From Serripes groenlandicus (taxonomy: Eukaryota; Mollusca; Bivalvia; Cardiida; Cardiidae): a stretch of 64,000 nucleotides of DNA. The translations under genes and the position numbers were made by a program. The DNA lies in the NCBI GenBank assembly GCA_031761405.1, contig JASEVX010000013.1, positions 51,399,956 to 51,463,955 on the forward strand, given 5' to 3'. Below, in pieces: positions 24,440 to 37,560 of the stretch (the stretch's first letter is position 1; each line of letters opens with the position of its first letter). The notes under the pieces were generated by a model. The model was given only the letters and a program-made list of their open reading frames with translations. It searched no databases and was not told the DNA's origin.

Positions 24440-25169
24440 TTGTTAAAGGACAACCAATTGTAGGATTCTTAAAATTGAGCAATTAAAATAATTATATTAT
24501 TACAACATTATCTATAAAACAAACACAAATAACGAAAAACATCAAAAGTAAGTGCAAACACACATTAGGTTTCATCTTTTGTGTGTATCAGGTGCTACTA
24601 ACAAAGTTTAACATGTATTATATTAATTGCCTAATATAAGCGCAATCAACAATGTGTTTCTTTAACTTTGTTAGTAGCACATGAAACACAAAAACGATGA
24701 AAAGACGAACCTTGTTTAATTTCACCGCAATTAAAGTTTATTTAAGTTTTTCGATAAATACATCAATAGAAGTGTAAACAACAATTAAATTTACTAAGGA
24801 TTACAATAGACGCATTCATTAAGTATTTAAAACAGACTTTTAATACAAGTATACAATCACACGAACATTAACACCCATAAAGGAAATAATAATCATTTAA
24901 TTTTACATTATCAAAACAATGTAGCGAATTTACAACATACAAAAGCACAATCATTATCAACATTTTTATCAAAATCTTAACATACATTTTTATTAAAATG
25001 CTAACATACATTTTTATTACAATGTTAACATACTTTATTACAATAAACATTATCAAAATGTACCGATTATACAACATCATCATTTCACACCAATATAAAC
25101 CGATAATGGGATCGAAAAGACTTAGGAAACTGGGGTTGATAAATCTTGGGGTTGAAAGTTCTAGAAGCC
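23982..25169. mobile_element. Foldback MITE, 1188 bp, with 8-bp target duplication
   Basis: AAAATAAT flanks both ends (23974-23981 and 25170-25177). The inverted ends share AGAACTTTC, AAGATTTATCAACCCCAGT and CCTAAGTCTTTTCGA over about 70-80 bp. The inner arms also match in inverted form: GGTGCTACTAACAAAGTTTA near 24590 and its counterpart near 24667. Paralogous sites at about 10130 and 54206 hold one AAAATAAT and no element. An 8-9-bp duplication fits hAT, P or Merlin types; the superfamily is not settled. There is no transposase ORF. Confidence 0.85.
24383..24435. repeat. (CA)n(TA)n microsatellite inside the MITE
   Basis: A run of CA dinucleotides passes directly into TA dinucleotides. Confidence 0.95.
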
Positions 25170-26410
25170 AAAATAATTCTGAGTCACTAATACTTACAGA
25201 TTACGGTTGTATTTCATGTTCTTAAATCCGTATGTGGCCTCGAAACTTGTTGTTGTTTGATACCAATTAATTGATTACCAACACATACATACACCATTCA
25301 ATTCACTGGACTCGAAAATAGATATATGTGACACCATTGTAAGAGTTTGTGGATTGGTGTAATTAGTGTGGCTGGGTTCACAACGGTTCCTTATTGACCT
25401 ACATTTCTAGTACAGTGGTTTGAATAATGTATTTATGAGTCCTCAGTTAATTAATTTTCACAATAATTCAAATACTCTTCTGAGTGAATTGGACGATTCC
25501 TTTGAGTACCAACAGGATAATGTTTAATACAGAAATTAAATAAATATGTTAGAGCAGTTATCAATTTATTCTGGACTCCTTATACGTGCCTCCATTGACA
25601 ACCTTAGACTAGATATGTAAATTTGTAAAATTGCACATCGTTTGAGTACTCACAACATAGTGTTAAATTTAGTAATAAGATATTTATTTATGAGCAAAGA
25701 TCAGTGTTCCAATTAACATTTTTATCCAATGGTAAACTTACCCCTTGAGTTGAAAATCTCGGGGGTAAGATTTATTTTCAGGTGGTATAAAATTATGAAG
25801 GCAAATTTATCATAATAAAATAGGATAAACAGCAAGCGCATGTTTGAGACTATATTAAGATCAAATTATCTGCACTGTAACAAACTTCAATTGATACAGT
25901 AGTGACACTTAATTTTCTACATTCCGTACATAGATATTAGATAGATTAATCTAATGTCCAAGTGAAAGCTGTCCGATTAATTTATTTATTAAAGATCGCA
26001 GCAGAAATTGTATCGGTAAACAAATAGGTCACTCGAAATCCGGGGAACTTTATAGTACAAAATGCCCGACTGATTGTTGCAACACTCAGTGTCATTGTTC
26101 TTTTTTTATTCTTAAATGTTACGTATGCTAATCCAGTCGTAAACAATATGAAGCGTACATGATAATTCAAATCAGTAAATCAGTAAAATCATATGGATTA
26201 GGAGGTTTACATCTTAGAAATTGAGTCAATTTCAATTGAGAAATATACGGAGGACACCGGATGTTGTGAACTCCTTTTGGCGTTCGTGGTTCCTTTCGCT
26301 CAGATGATTCGCCACCAAAATGCCTCATTTTCAAAATGAAAACAAAATGGAAAATGAAATGAAAATACTCTTAAGCATCAAATAACGTATTTTAATACTT
26401 TTTAGATGCT
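25170..26410. repeat. Paralogous block, partner of 10130-11251 and 54206-57198
   Basis: Continues the block interrupted by the MITE and runs into the second H2 element. It gives the empty site for the SINE at 54336 (near 25290) and for H1 at 55437 (near 26100). No gene is seen. Confidence 0.75.
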
Positions 26411-27571
26411 TTTAAGCTCGTCTGATTTTTCGGAAAAAAAAAGACGAGCTATTGTCATCACTTGATTGTCATCGTCGTCAGCAGCGGCGTTGGTTAAGTT
26501 TTACGTTTAAGTCACTTACATGGAAACTATCAAACCTATTATTTGAAACTTAAAAATGTTGTTCATCTAATACCCTTATTCACATTGTAGACTAAATATG
26601 CTGAGTGTGGCCTGTCCTTTGGGGTAAAAAACATACATTTTGATGTATTTTGGTTGATTTTGAGAATTGTTGGTGTTGGTTAAGCTTTGCGTTTAGGTCA
26701 CTTACATGGAAACTATCAAACCTAATACTTTGAAACTTGGAAAAAATGTTCATCTAACACCCCTCTTTACATTGTATCACAGGGGTATTTTGGTTGATTT
26801 TGAGTATTGATGGCGTTAGTTAAGTTTTGCGTTTAGGTCACGTTATGGTCACATGGAAACTATCAAGCCTATTACTTTTAAACTTGGAATACTTATTCAT
26901 ATAATACCCTTCTTCACATTGTATGATAACAATGCTGTGCGGGCCTGGTTTTCTTTTTTACATTTTGGTCGATTTAGAGAATTGGACATAGTTTCTTCAT
27001 TTTCTGTTACACTGATTTCAAATTTTTCCCAAACAATAAAAACATAATGTACTTCAACATATTATGAATATCTTTAATCGGATTGTGTTTTGGGGGTCAA
27101 GGTCACTGTTACTAAAATAGGAAAACAGTAATATATTCAATATCTTTAGTTACTGTTGACTTAATGTAACCATCTTTTGTTTGTAGTAAGTATTTATTTA
27201 AGATCATTAATGGTATTGTGTTTTTGGGCTTCTGGGGCCAAGGTCACTGTTGCATTAAAAAATGGTAATATATTAAACATCTATAGTTACATTTTACATT
27301 TGGTACCCTGATTTGTTATGCTTTGCCTGTCCATACACAAGACTCAGCTGAGGATCTTGACTGATTGTGACAGCCATCCGACGTGAAGATCTTCCTTATC
27401 ATGTATATGAACTTGGATTTATTTCCACACAGTAAATCTTGTTTCCATATTTGAAATATAGCAGTTGTGTAAATATTTATTCCGAATTTGAAGATGTTTT
27501 ATATGAAATAAATAAACCATAAAAGGATAATATCAGACGAACATCAGGCACCTGCAGGCGGTGCTCTTGTT
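26411..27571 (+). mobile_element. H2 hairpin-ended element, copy B
   Basis: The 5' hairpin AGCTCGTCT/AGACGAGCT lies at 26415-26450. The 3' end has ATCAGACGA, a GCACC/GGTGC hairpin and CTCTTGTT. Inner 180-bp units number about three. It shares flanks with copies A and C, so it was carried by segmental duplication. Confidence 0.7.
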
Positions 27572-28240
27572 ATATTTACGATATGCCTTTTGGCCGCGTA
27601 TTCTTCGTACGCGCGATCTCCCATACGGCCTAAAATACATGGTGAAAGTGAACTTGTGTACGTAATTTACGCAATATTTTACGTGAGTGGGAACACTGAT
27701 GATCAATGACCCAGGACTCCGCAGGAAATTTTACATTTGATTGGGGAATTTTGTAACACAATCAATTTAGTAATGACATATTTTGGAGCAATGTTCAATT
27801 TATGCACGACTCCCTTTTTAACCAAACTAATAATTTTAATTTACGTAGAGCAGATGAATACTTGATAATGAGTACAAATCATGAAAGAAAAGCTACAAGA
27901 CGGACGACGAGTTCTATACGTTTTCATAGTATCAGAAGGCTACATCTACAACGGTAGATTGATTTTTACACGTAGGAACATACTCTCGGGTTCAGTGGTT
28001 CTAAATTTGTATCACCAGGGGGTAATTGTTAGAAAGGTCTTAACGAATGTTTTAACCCACACCGATGGTGTTTCGATAAAATTTTCTGCTGTTATTACTC
28101 AACAAATTTGACCTGATCATGACCTTTGTACACTGACTTTGTGAGAAGCAATTATTCGCAGACACATGAATACATTATTCCCATCACTGCACTCGAAATT
28201 AGGTAGAAAAAGTTCCCTCGTGAATTGTCATATAACCCAG
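27572..28240. repeat. Paralogous flank, no gene
   Basis: The first part follows 12368-12790. From about 28060 it switches to a segment related to 5500-5630. The 76-codon ORF starting at 27881 crosses the junction between blocks and is not called. Confidence 0.55.
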
Positions 28241-30775
28241 TTTTGTTATAAATACCAATCCACGAACATCACGAACATACTGTGTCTACCTATATACACC
28301 AAACTACGAACACTAACAAACATACTATGCCTCGCATTATACACTAACCCATGAATATAAACGTACCGTGTTTACCAATACCCACTAGCCAATAAGCACT
28401 TACCTAGGTACCGTGTTTACTGTTACCCACTAGCCTATACACACTTACCTAGGTACCGTATTTAACAATATCCACTAGCCTATAAACACTTACCTAGGTA
28501 CCGTATTTAACAATACCCACTATCCTATAAACACTCACCTAGGTAACGTGTTTACCAATACCCACTAGCCTATAAACACTTACCTAGGTACCGTGTTTAC
28601 CAATACCCACTAGCCTATAAACACTTACCTAGGTACCGTGTTTACCAATACCCACTAGCCTATAAACACTTACCTAGGTACCGTGTTTACCAATACCCAC
28701 TAGCCCATAAACACTAACCTAGGTACCATGTTTACCAATACCCACTAGCCTATAAACACTTACCTAGGTACCGTGTTTAACAATACCCACTAGCCCATAA
28801 ACACTTACCTAGGTACCGTGTTTAACAATACCCACTAGCCCAAAAACACTTACCTAGTTTCCGTGTTTAACATTACCCACTAGCCCATAAACACTAACCT
28901 AGGTACTGTGTTTAACAATACCCACTAGCCCATAAACACTTACCTTGACCTAGGTACCGTGTTTAACAATACTCGCGAGCCTATAAACACTTACCTAGGT
29001 ACCATGTTTAACAATACCCACTAGCCCATAAACATTACCTGTGTACCGTGTTTAACAATATCCACTAGCCCATAAACACTTACCTAGGTACCGTGTTTAA
29101 CAATACCCACTATCCTATAAACACTTACCTAGGTACCGTGTTTACCAATACCCACTAGCCCATAAACATTACCTCTGTACCGTGTTTAACAATATCAACT
29201 ATCCTATAGACACTTACCTAGGTACCGTGTTTACCAATACCCACTAGCCCATAAACATTACCTCTGTACCGTGTTTAACAATATCCACTAGCCGATAAAC
29301 ACTTACCTAGGTACCGTGTCTTACAATACCCACTAGCCTATAAACACTTACCTAGGTACCATGTTTACCAATACCCACTAGCCTATAAACACTTACCGAG
29401 GTACCGTGTTTACCAATACCTACTAGCCTATAAATACTTACCAAGGCACCGTGTTTACCAATACCAACTAGCCCATAAACACTTACTGAGGTACCGTGTT
29501 TAACAATATCCACTAGCCTATAAACACTTACCTAGGTACCGTGTTTACCAATACCCACTAGCCTATAAACACTTACCCAGGTACCGTGTTTACTAATACC
29601 CACTAGCCTATAAACACTTACCTAGGTACCGTGTTTACTAATACCCACGAGCCTATAAACACCTACCGAGGTACCGTGTTTAACAATACCTACTAGCTCA
29701 TAAACACTTACCTAGGTACCGTGTTTACCAATACCCACTAGCCTATAAACATTTACCGAGGTACCGTGTTTACCAATACCCACTAGCCCATAAACACTTA
29801 CCTAGGTACCGTGTTTAACAATACCCACTAGCCCATAAACATTACATGTGGACCGTGTTTAACAATACCCACTGGCCCATAAACATTACCTGTGTACCGT
29901 GTTAACCAATAGCCACTAGCCCATAAACATTACCTGTGTATTGTGTTTAACAATACCCACTAGAGCAAAAACATTACCTGTGTACCGTGTTAAACCATAC
30001 TCACTAGCCCATAAACATTACCTGTGTACCGTGTTTACCAATACCCACTAGCCTATACACACTTATCTAGGTACCGTGTTTACCAATACCCACCAGCACA
30101 TAAACACTTTCCTAGGTACCGTGTTTACCAATACCCACTTGCCCATAAACACTAACCTAGAAACCGTGTTTAACAATACCCACTACCCCGTAATCCCTTG
30201 CATAGGTACCGTGTTTACCAATACCCACTAGCCTGTAAACACTTACCTATGTACCGTGTTTTACAATACCCACTAGCCTATAAACACTTACCTAGGTACC
30301 GTGTTTACCAATACCCACCAGCACATAAACACTTACCTAGGTACCGTGTTTACCAATACCCACTAGCCTATAAACACTTACCTAGGTACCGTGTTTACCA
30401 ATACCCACTAGACTATAAACACTCACTTAGGTACCGTGTTTACATCATACATGTGTATCAACCGGACACTTACGAACCTACAGTGTCAACCTGTATACAC
30501 CAACCGTCAAACACTTATGAACGTACATTGTCTACCTAAATACACCAATCAATGAACACTCACGAATGTACGGTGTCTACCTATACACCAAACCACGAAC
30601 ACTAACAAACCTATTGTGTCCACAGATATACTCAACCCACAAACGTCTACGAAAGAACAATATAACCTATATACACCAACTAACGATTACTTACGAAGGT
30701 ATCGTGTCTACCTATATACACCAACCCAGGAACACTTACAACAAACCGCATCTATCTACATACGAATAATTATGT
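28240..30775. repeat. 45-bp minisatellite array, about 55 units
   Basis: The core, 28370-30450, repeats AGGTACCGTGTTTACCAATA plus CCCACTAGCCTATAAACACT and TACCT. Its variants alternate (TTTACC or TTTAAC, CCTATA or CCCATA). The edges, 28240-28360 and 30450-30775, hold more diverged 45-bp relatives (TGTCTACCTATATACACC). Forty-five is a multiple of three, so frames stay open by accident; the resulting ORFs at 30198 and 30616 are not called as genes. Confidence 0.95.
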
Positions 30776-31340
30776 TATGCATAATGTTGCAAGACCTCTC
30801 ATCTTTCTTTCTTTTTAATTTTGCACTTTTTCACTTATTAAAACAGTTTGAGAAATAACAATTTTGAATTTACATAGTATGCTGTTTATGTTTGAAATAA
30901 AGTTTGAAATTACATATATACAACAATTTTAGTGTAAATTAACTGTTTAGCTGATATAGTTTTCAAGAATTATTTATTTATTTTAGAAAAAAATGAGTTT
31001 AATTTGTTTTACATTTGTGGAATTATGATTATAATGACGATGCAAAATAAATATCATTTTAAGAAAAAAAGAAAGTTTACGTCTTCAATTAATTTTCCCT
31101 TTCCCTATGTGTTTTAAAAGCAGACTGCTGCGAATGTGTTCAATGTTGCTTTAAACAGGGAAGGGGTTAAATGTTTTGTTATTGCATGTTTATCCCTTAG
31201 TGTCCGTTTTTGTGGTTTTATCGATAACATCAAAACTTCCAAAATTTTGAAAAAATCCGAGATTTGGTATGTGCTATTTCAAAATCCAGGAATTACTCCT
31301 TAATGAAAGCACCATATCTATATTTAGACAAATGAATGTC
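30776..31340. other. No gene; AT-rich spacer
   Basis: Contains a diverged CAGACTGCTGCGAATG module near 31121 followed by GGGAAGGGGTTAA, as in other dispersed copies. Nothing else is recognised. Confidence 0.5.
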
Positions 31341-33040
31341 ACGGTGACTGGTTTATGATGTGTAGTAAAAAGAAATCAATGCAGTCTTCTGGTGGCATTG
31401 ATGCCTCATGTATATGAATGTTTAGTGAGGAATCAGTTTACCTAAGAATCGACCATTTTAAGTAAAGGGTAACATCCGCAATACACAATATTACATACGT
31501 CAGTCTATATACAAATATAAACATTATTGAATCTACAACGTTTGACGGATGTTTATATCCTTCCAATATGACAACTACATCTGTTTGTGTGTTGCTATGA
31601 CATAAGTGGGTGATGGGTATTGGCCCGGTTTATGTAGCGATTTGATAACAACCACATATAGTTCTAGACGGCGACAATTATGTTAGCAAGAGGAATATGC
31701 CAGTATTAACAGTGCGTGGAATTAAAACTGTTTGTCAATATAAATGTGAGTTCATTCGTGGTAGAAAAGATGTATTAAAATGATCTTGGCTCTACAATAT
31801 ATCGTATATTACTCATTCAAATATATATTGTGGGTACCAACAGCGTATGTTTTGGTGGTCAAATACGGATTTATGAATTGTAATATTACATGTTTATAGA
31901 GAGAGAACTGCAGTACGTGACCGTGTATGTCTTCTAGAAACATGCACCTACTTAATATCTTATTTTCTAAATTTATCGTAATTGACATTCATAGCTAAGG
32001 ATTTATAATGTTGTCGTGTATGTTATAAGGTATTGACAAATTACATTTAACACACATACACTGTGTGAACTTAACGCATACTCAAGTATTTAAAGGGTTC
32101 ACTTGTCGTTGAGTATTGGTTCATTGAGTGCCTCATTTAACTGATGATATACACACTTTTTGTTCGTAGCTATGGGATACGTAGGTTACTGGTCTAAACT
32201 TGGTGTGTGTGAAAACTTGCACTTGTACTTCTTAATAATCAAATCCGTTGCACAATTCGGTTAAAACCCCATCGCCCTTCTCTTCAAGAAATGTACTGTC
32301 ATGTTGTACAAAACCAAACACATTTCTACCGTTGTAGACGCAATACTATTGATTGCACCTGACTTTAATAGTGTATTAATACTCAATTATTACTCAACAG
32401 TAATGGCTTGTACCTGACCTTAATAGAGTATTAATACTCAACAATATTGAAATGTACCTGACAAACACATTTCTACCGTTGTAGACGCAATACATTGTAA
32501 AGGGTTCAGTCGGTTTGGGTATCTGTAATAATACACATTTACCTGTGAATCCTTAACGCTCATAAACAAATCTATTGAAATCGACCATTTTGTATTCAAA
32601 ATAATTGTATAGCATTATATATATGGTAAAGCTGTATATGCATACATAATGTGACGCATGCCTTCATAATCACGGCTCATGTGGAAAGATTATAATTTGT
32701 AAACTGTCTTGTCTCACAGATCCGTAATTAGCAATTCAAATTCCGGTAAACGTTGTAAATGTATTAATAGTTCGTGTCTAAGGTGTTTGACATAGTCGTT
32801 TTAACTGAGTGAATAATACGACTAAACAGAATTCATAAACACGGCCTATGTGGGAAATATATTATTTCTAAAAGGTAATGACTCACACATCCAGTGTGAA
32901 CTATGTGAGGTGTTACAGGTAATCCAACAACATGACATTGGCGACCAGTGGAGTCCAGATCACACTGAGCATCTGCGCTGATCTCGATCTGTGTTGTTCG
33001 TAAATACATAAAAACAAAAACAGATAAGATACTTTCGGTT
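31340..33040. repeat. Paralogous non-coding block, partner of 5640-7060
   Basis: Aligned throughout with 5640-7060 apart from small indels. One indel is an inserted scrap of the 44-bp minisatellite at 32347-32461, flanked by a 32-bp direct repeat. No gene is seen. Confidence 0.75.
32315..32493. repeat. Minisatellite scrap between 32-bp direct repeats
   Basis: A copy beginning CAAACACATTTCTACCGTTG lies at 32315-32346 and again at 32462-32493. Between them are about 115 bp of 44-bp minisatellite units. The paralogue near 6512 has one copy of the flank and no insert. Confidence 0.8.
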
Positions 33041-34400
33041 ATTTATTTACTCAATAACATTGACATGAGTTTGACCGTGTGAATTAGTATTACCTTACCA
33101 TATTCATCCGATGATAAACTTTGTAAACAAGATTTACTCAACAATATTGATCTAATCCTGACCTTAATATAATATTATACTCAACAATATTGACCTGTAC
33201 CTGACCTTAATACATTATAATACTTAACATACCTTACTTAATACATTATGATACTTAACTATATTGACCTGATTCTGGTAGTACTACCTTACAATATTGA
33301 CCTGTACATACACTTTGTAACAATAACGACCTGTACCTGACCTTAAGAGACTATAAATACTCAACAATATTTACCTGATCCTGACCTTTGTGCAGTATCA
33401 TAACTCAACTATATTGACCTGATTCTGATCGTGTAAAAAAGTACTACCTCACAATATTAACCTGATCCGGAAATGTGTAAACAAGGCTAGCTTAACAATA
33501 ATGACCCGTACCTGACCTTAATCATTTATAATACTCAACATTATTGACCTGATCCTGACCTTTGTGCAATATCATAACTCAACTATATTGACCTGAATCT
33601 GATCGTGTAAAAAAGTACTACCTCACAATATTGACCTGATTATGAAATTTGTAAACAAGGCTAGCTTAACAATAACGACCTGTACCTGACCTTAATACAT
33701 TATTATACTCAACATTATTGACCTGACCCTGACCTTTGTGAATGTCATACATCAACTATATTGACCTGATTATGATATTGTAAAATAGTACTACCTTACA
33801 CTATTGACCTGTACACGAACCTTTGTAACAATAAAGACCTGTACCTGAACTTAAGAGATCATAAATAAACAACAATATTGACTTGATTCTGATCTTAATA
33901 GATTATTAATACTAAGATTCTGATCTTAATTCAGTACTGATACTCAACACTATTGATTGTATCTGACTTAAATAGTGTATTAATACTCCACACTATTGAT
34001 TGTACCTGACTTTAATAGTGTATTAATACTCAACACTATTGATTGTACCTGACTTTAATAGTGTATTAATACTCAACACTATTGATTGTACTTGACTTTA
34101 TTAGTGTATTAATACTCAACACTATTGATTGTACCTGACTTTAATAGTGTATTAATACTCAACACTATTGATTGTACCTGACTTTAATAGTGTATTAATA
34201 CTCAACAGTAATAGCTTGTACCTGACCGTAATAGAGTATTAATACTCAACTATATTGAAATGTACCTGACCTAAATAGAGTACTGATACTCAACAATATT
34301 GACCTTTACCTGACCTTAACACAATTGATATGTACCTGACCTTAAAAAGTGTATTACTACTCAACAATATTAAAATGTACCTGACCTTAAAGAGCGCTTA
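33040..34400. repeat. 44-bp minisatellite, second locus
   Basis: The homogeneous part, about 33950-34220, has units with GTATTAATACTC and CACTATTGATTGTACCTGAC. At 7610-8220 the units carry CAGTAATGGCTTGTACCTGA instead. The left part, 33040-33900, is a looser series built on TATTGACCTG. Confidence 0.9.
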
Positions 34401-35940
34401 ATTATTAAATGGATGTGTAAACATCTGAAACGAAAAAGAAAAACTGATCAAAATGAGCATTTCTCATTTTGCCAAAAAAAAATTAAACGTCGTCTGCTTC
34501 AAAGGCGCACGAAAACATCTGTAAAACATCTGTAGTTGGGGAAAAGGTTTAATACAGGTGTGACATCTAACTAAACACATGTATTTTAAGTCATTTAAAG
34601 AAATGTCTCCTGACAATTGTTTACTTCCTCTTAAACCGAAAGTTGATATAGGAAGAAATCAGAAACCTATAAACACTGAAATTTCGTGCCTGTCACTTTA
34701 TACAGCCAACTATGTGTACAAGAACACAGGTAGATTAATTTATTTAATTTCAAGACCAACTTTGTTAACCCTTTGACAGCTGAAACAGATTTTGTGAAAC
34801 CTGTGTCAACAGTATAGAGTCAGATCAGTCGTCTAACCAGTCTCTCTACAGTTGGATTAACTCAACAATTTCATCTTGATAATCCTATAATTGGCAAAGG
34901 TCTCTTCCAAACGCAAAGGCGGGCAATTTCATTTCAGAAAGTCAACATTGAAAGGGTTAAATTTTGTTTACATCTTGTTTAGTAAGATATCCGCCTTATC
35001 GATTTTACATTTTTTTAAACAGACAAGTCAAAAAAAATGTGAGTCAGACTTACAGATAACGGTTTCATTGCTCTGATTTAAAATCTTTCTTAGGCCTCAA
35101 ACTTCATGTTGGTGGATACAATTTAATTGACCGCCAACAAATGCATACATCATGCAATGCACGCACTCGAAAATACAATGTGGATAGACATGGTACCATT
35201 CTAAGTGTTTATGGATTGGTGTAAATGGTGAGACTGGGTTATACAAACAATCTCGACGGTTCCTTATCGATCTACTTTTCTAGTGCAATGGTTCGAATGA
35301 TGTATTTATGAGTCCTCCGTTAATTAATCTTCACAATAATACAAAAACTCGTCTGAGTGAATTAGACGATTATTTTGAGTACCAACAGGATAGTGATTAA
35401 TGCAGTAATTGAATATATATTTTAGAGCAGTTATCAATTCACTCAGGACTCATTATAAGTGCCTCGGGAGAGTAAAATCGATACGGTCATTGACAACGTT
35501 AGAATAGATATGTACATTTTGTAAAATTGTCGATCGTTTGAGTACTCACATCAGAGCGTTAAATTCAGTAATAAGATATGTATGTATGAGCAATGATCAA
35601 TAATCCAGGACTCCTCAGGTCTCAGGAAATTCTATATTTGATTGGTGAATTTTGTAACACAAAAAAGGCTTAATTTAGTAATAACATAATTATTTTGGAG
35701 CAATGGTCAATTTACACATGACTCCCTATTTAACCAAGCTAATAATGTAAGTTTAAGTAGAGCAAATGAATAGTTTATAATGAGTATAAATCATAAAAGA
35801 AAAACTACAAAATGGGCGATTGTTTTATACGTTTTCATAGCATCAGAATGCTACACTGTATTGAATCTACAACAGTAGATGGATGGTACGTAATTTCGAG
35901 TTCAGTGGTTCTTAATTTGTTGTCAGGCATCCATAGTGAA
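34400..35940. repeat. Non-coding block, partner of 8290-9780
   Basis: Aligned with 8290 onward (CCGAAAGTTGATATAGGA, CCAAACGCAAAGGYGGGCAA). ORFs at 34579 and 34891 are not conserved in the paralogue. No gene is seen. Confidence 0.7.
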
Positions 35941-37560
35941 AAACCGGTGCTGTTCAAATCAGAGTAGACTCCATTATGAGTGCTGTAACTATACTAATGT
36001 TGAAAATAAACTTCATTCTGAGTGCTGTAACTATAATTATATTGAAAATAAACATCACTCTAAGTGCTGTTACTGTAGTATAGTTGAAAACAAACTTCAT
36101 TCTAAGTGCTGTAACAATAATAATGTTGAAAATAAACTTCATTCTGAGTGCTGTAACTATAATAATGTTGAAAATTAACTTCTTTCTGAGTCATGTAACT
36201 GTAGTAATGTTGAAAATAAACTTCATTCTGAGTGCTGTAACTGTAATAATGTTGAAAATTAACTTCATTATGAGTGCTGTAACTGTAATAATGTTGAAAA
36301 TTAACTTCATTCTGAGTGCTGTAACTGTAATAATGTTGAAAATTAACTTCATTCTGAGTGCTGTAACTGTAATAATGTTGAAAATTAACTTCATTCTGAG
36401 TGCTGTAACTGTAGTAATGTTGAAAATAAACTTCATTCTGAGTGCTGTAACTATAATAATGTTGAAAATTAACTTCATTCTGAGTGCTGTAACTGTAGTA
36501 ATGTTGAAAATAAACGTCATTATGAGTGCTGTAACTATAATAATGTTGAAAATTAACTTCATTATGAGTCATGTAGCTGTAGTAATGTTGAAAATAAACT
36601 TCATTCTGAGTGCTGTAACTATAATAATGTTGAAAACAAACTTCATTCTGAGTGGTGTAACTGTAGTAATGTTGAAAATAAACGTCATTATGAGTGCTGT
36701 AACTATAATAATGTTGAAAATAAACTTCATTCTGAGTGCTGTAACTGTAATAATGTTGAAAATTAACTTCATTATGAGTGCTGTTACTATAATTATGTTG
36801 AAGATAAACTTCATTCTGAGTGCTGTAACTGTAGTAATGTTGAAAATAAACTTCATTCTGAGTTGTGTAACTGTAGTAATGTTGAGAGCAGCGTAAGCAC
36901 CATTCGTCATGAATAATTGAAATATTGTAGAGTGGATTAAAAGTAGAGAATACACCATTTTGTGTGGTAATGTTCAAGGTGGAATATAAACCTTTATAAG
37001 CGGTGTAAATAAAATAAATACCATTCTGAGTGTTGTAACTATAATAATAGTGAAAATAAACTTCATTCTGAGTGCTGTAACTTGATAATGTTGAAATAAA
37101 CGTCATTCTGAGTGGTGTAACTATAGAAATGTTGAAAATAAACTTCATTCTGAGAAGTGTAAATATAGTAATGTTGAAAATAATCTTCATTCTGAGTGGT
37201 TTAACTATAAAAAAATTGAAAATAAACTTCATTCTGAGTGGTGTAACTGTAGTAATGTTGAAAATAAACTTCATTGTGAGTGTTTAATATAATAATGTTG
37301 AAAACAAACTTCCTTCTGCGTGGTGTAACTGTAGTAATGTTGAAAATAAACTTCTTTCTGAGTGCTGTTACTATAATAATGTTGAAAATAAACTTCATTC
37401 TGAGTCATGTAACTGTAGTAATGTTGAAAATAAACGTCATTCTGAGTGCTGTAACTATAATAATGTTGAAAATAACCTTCATTCTGAGTGCTGTAACTAA
37501 AATAATGTTGAAAATAAACTTCATTCTGAGTGGTGTAACTGTAGTAATGTGTAGAGCAGC
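35940..37560. repeat. 42-bp tandem array, about 38 units
   Basis: Units read GTTGAAAATAAACTTCATTC, TGAGTGCTGTAACTGTAATA and AT, 42 bp. Forty-two is 14 codons, so three long frames stay open (270 aa plus, 390 aa and 129 aa minus) with a repeating hydrophobic 14-mer. These are satellite artefacts: no start context, no non-repeat sequence and several overlapping frames on both strands. Confidence 0.95.

Noticed and set aside
28370..30450. Possible CRISPR array
   Set aside because: The repeats are contiguous 45-bp units without unique spacers, in eukaryotic DNA.
30198..30858. ORFs with tyrosine-rich 15-residue repeats
   Set aside because: A product of the 45-bp minisatellite; no unique sequence, start context or domain.
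36084..37274. Long ORFs (270 aa plus strand, 390 and 129 aa minus strand) with a repeating hydrophobic 14-mer
   Set aside because: They arise because the satellite unit is 42 bp, a multiple of three. Several overlapping frames on both strands are open and none extends into unique sequence.
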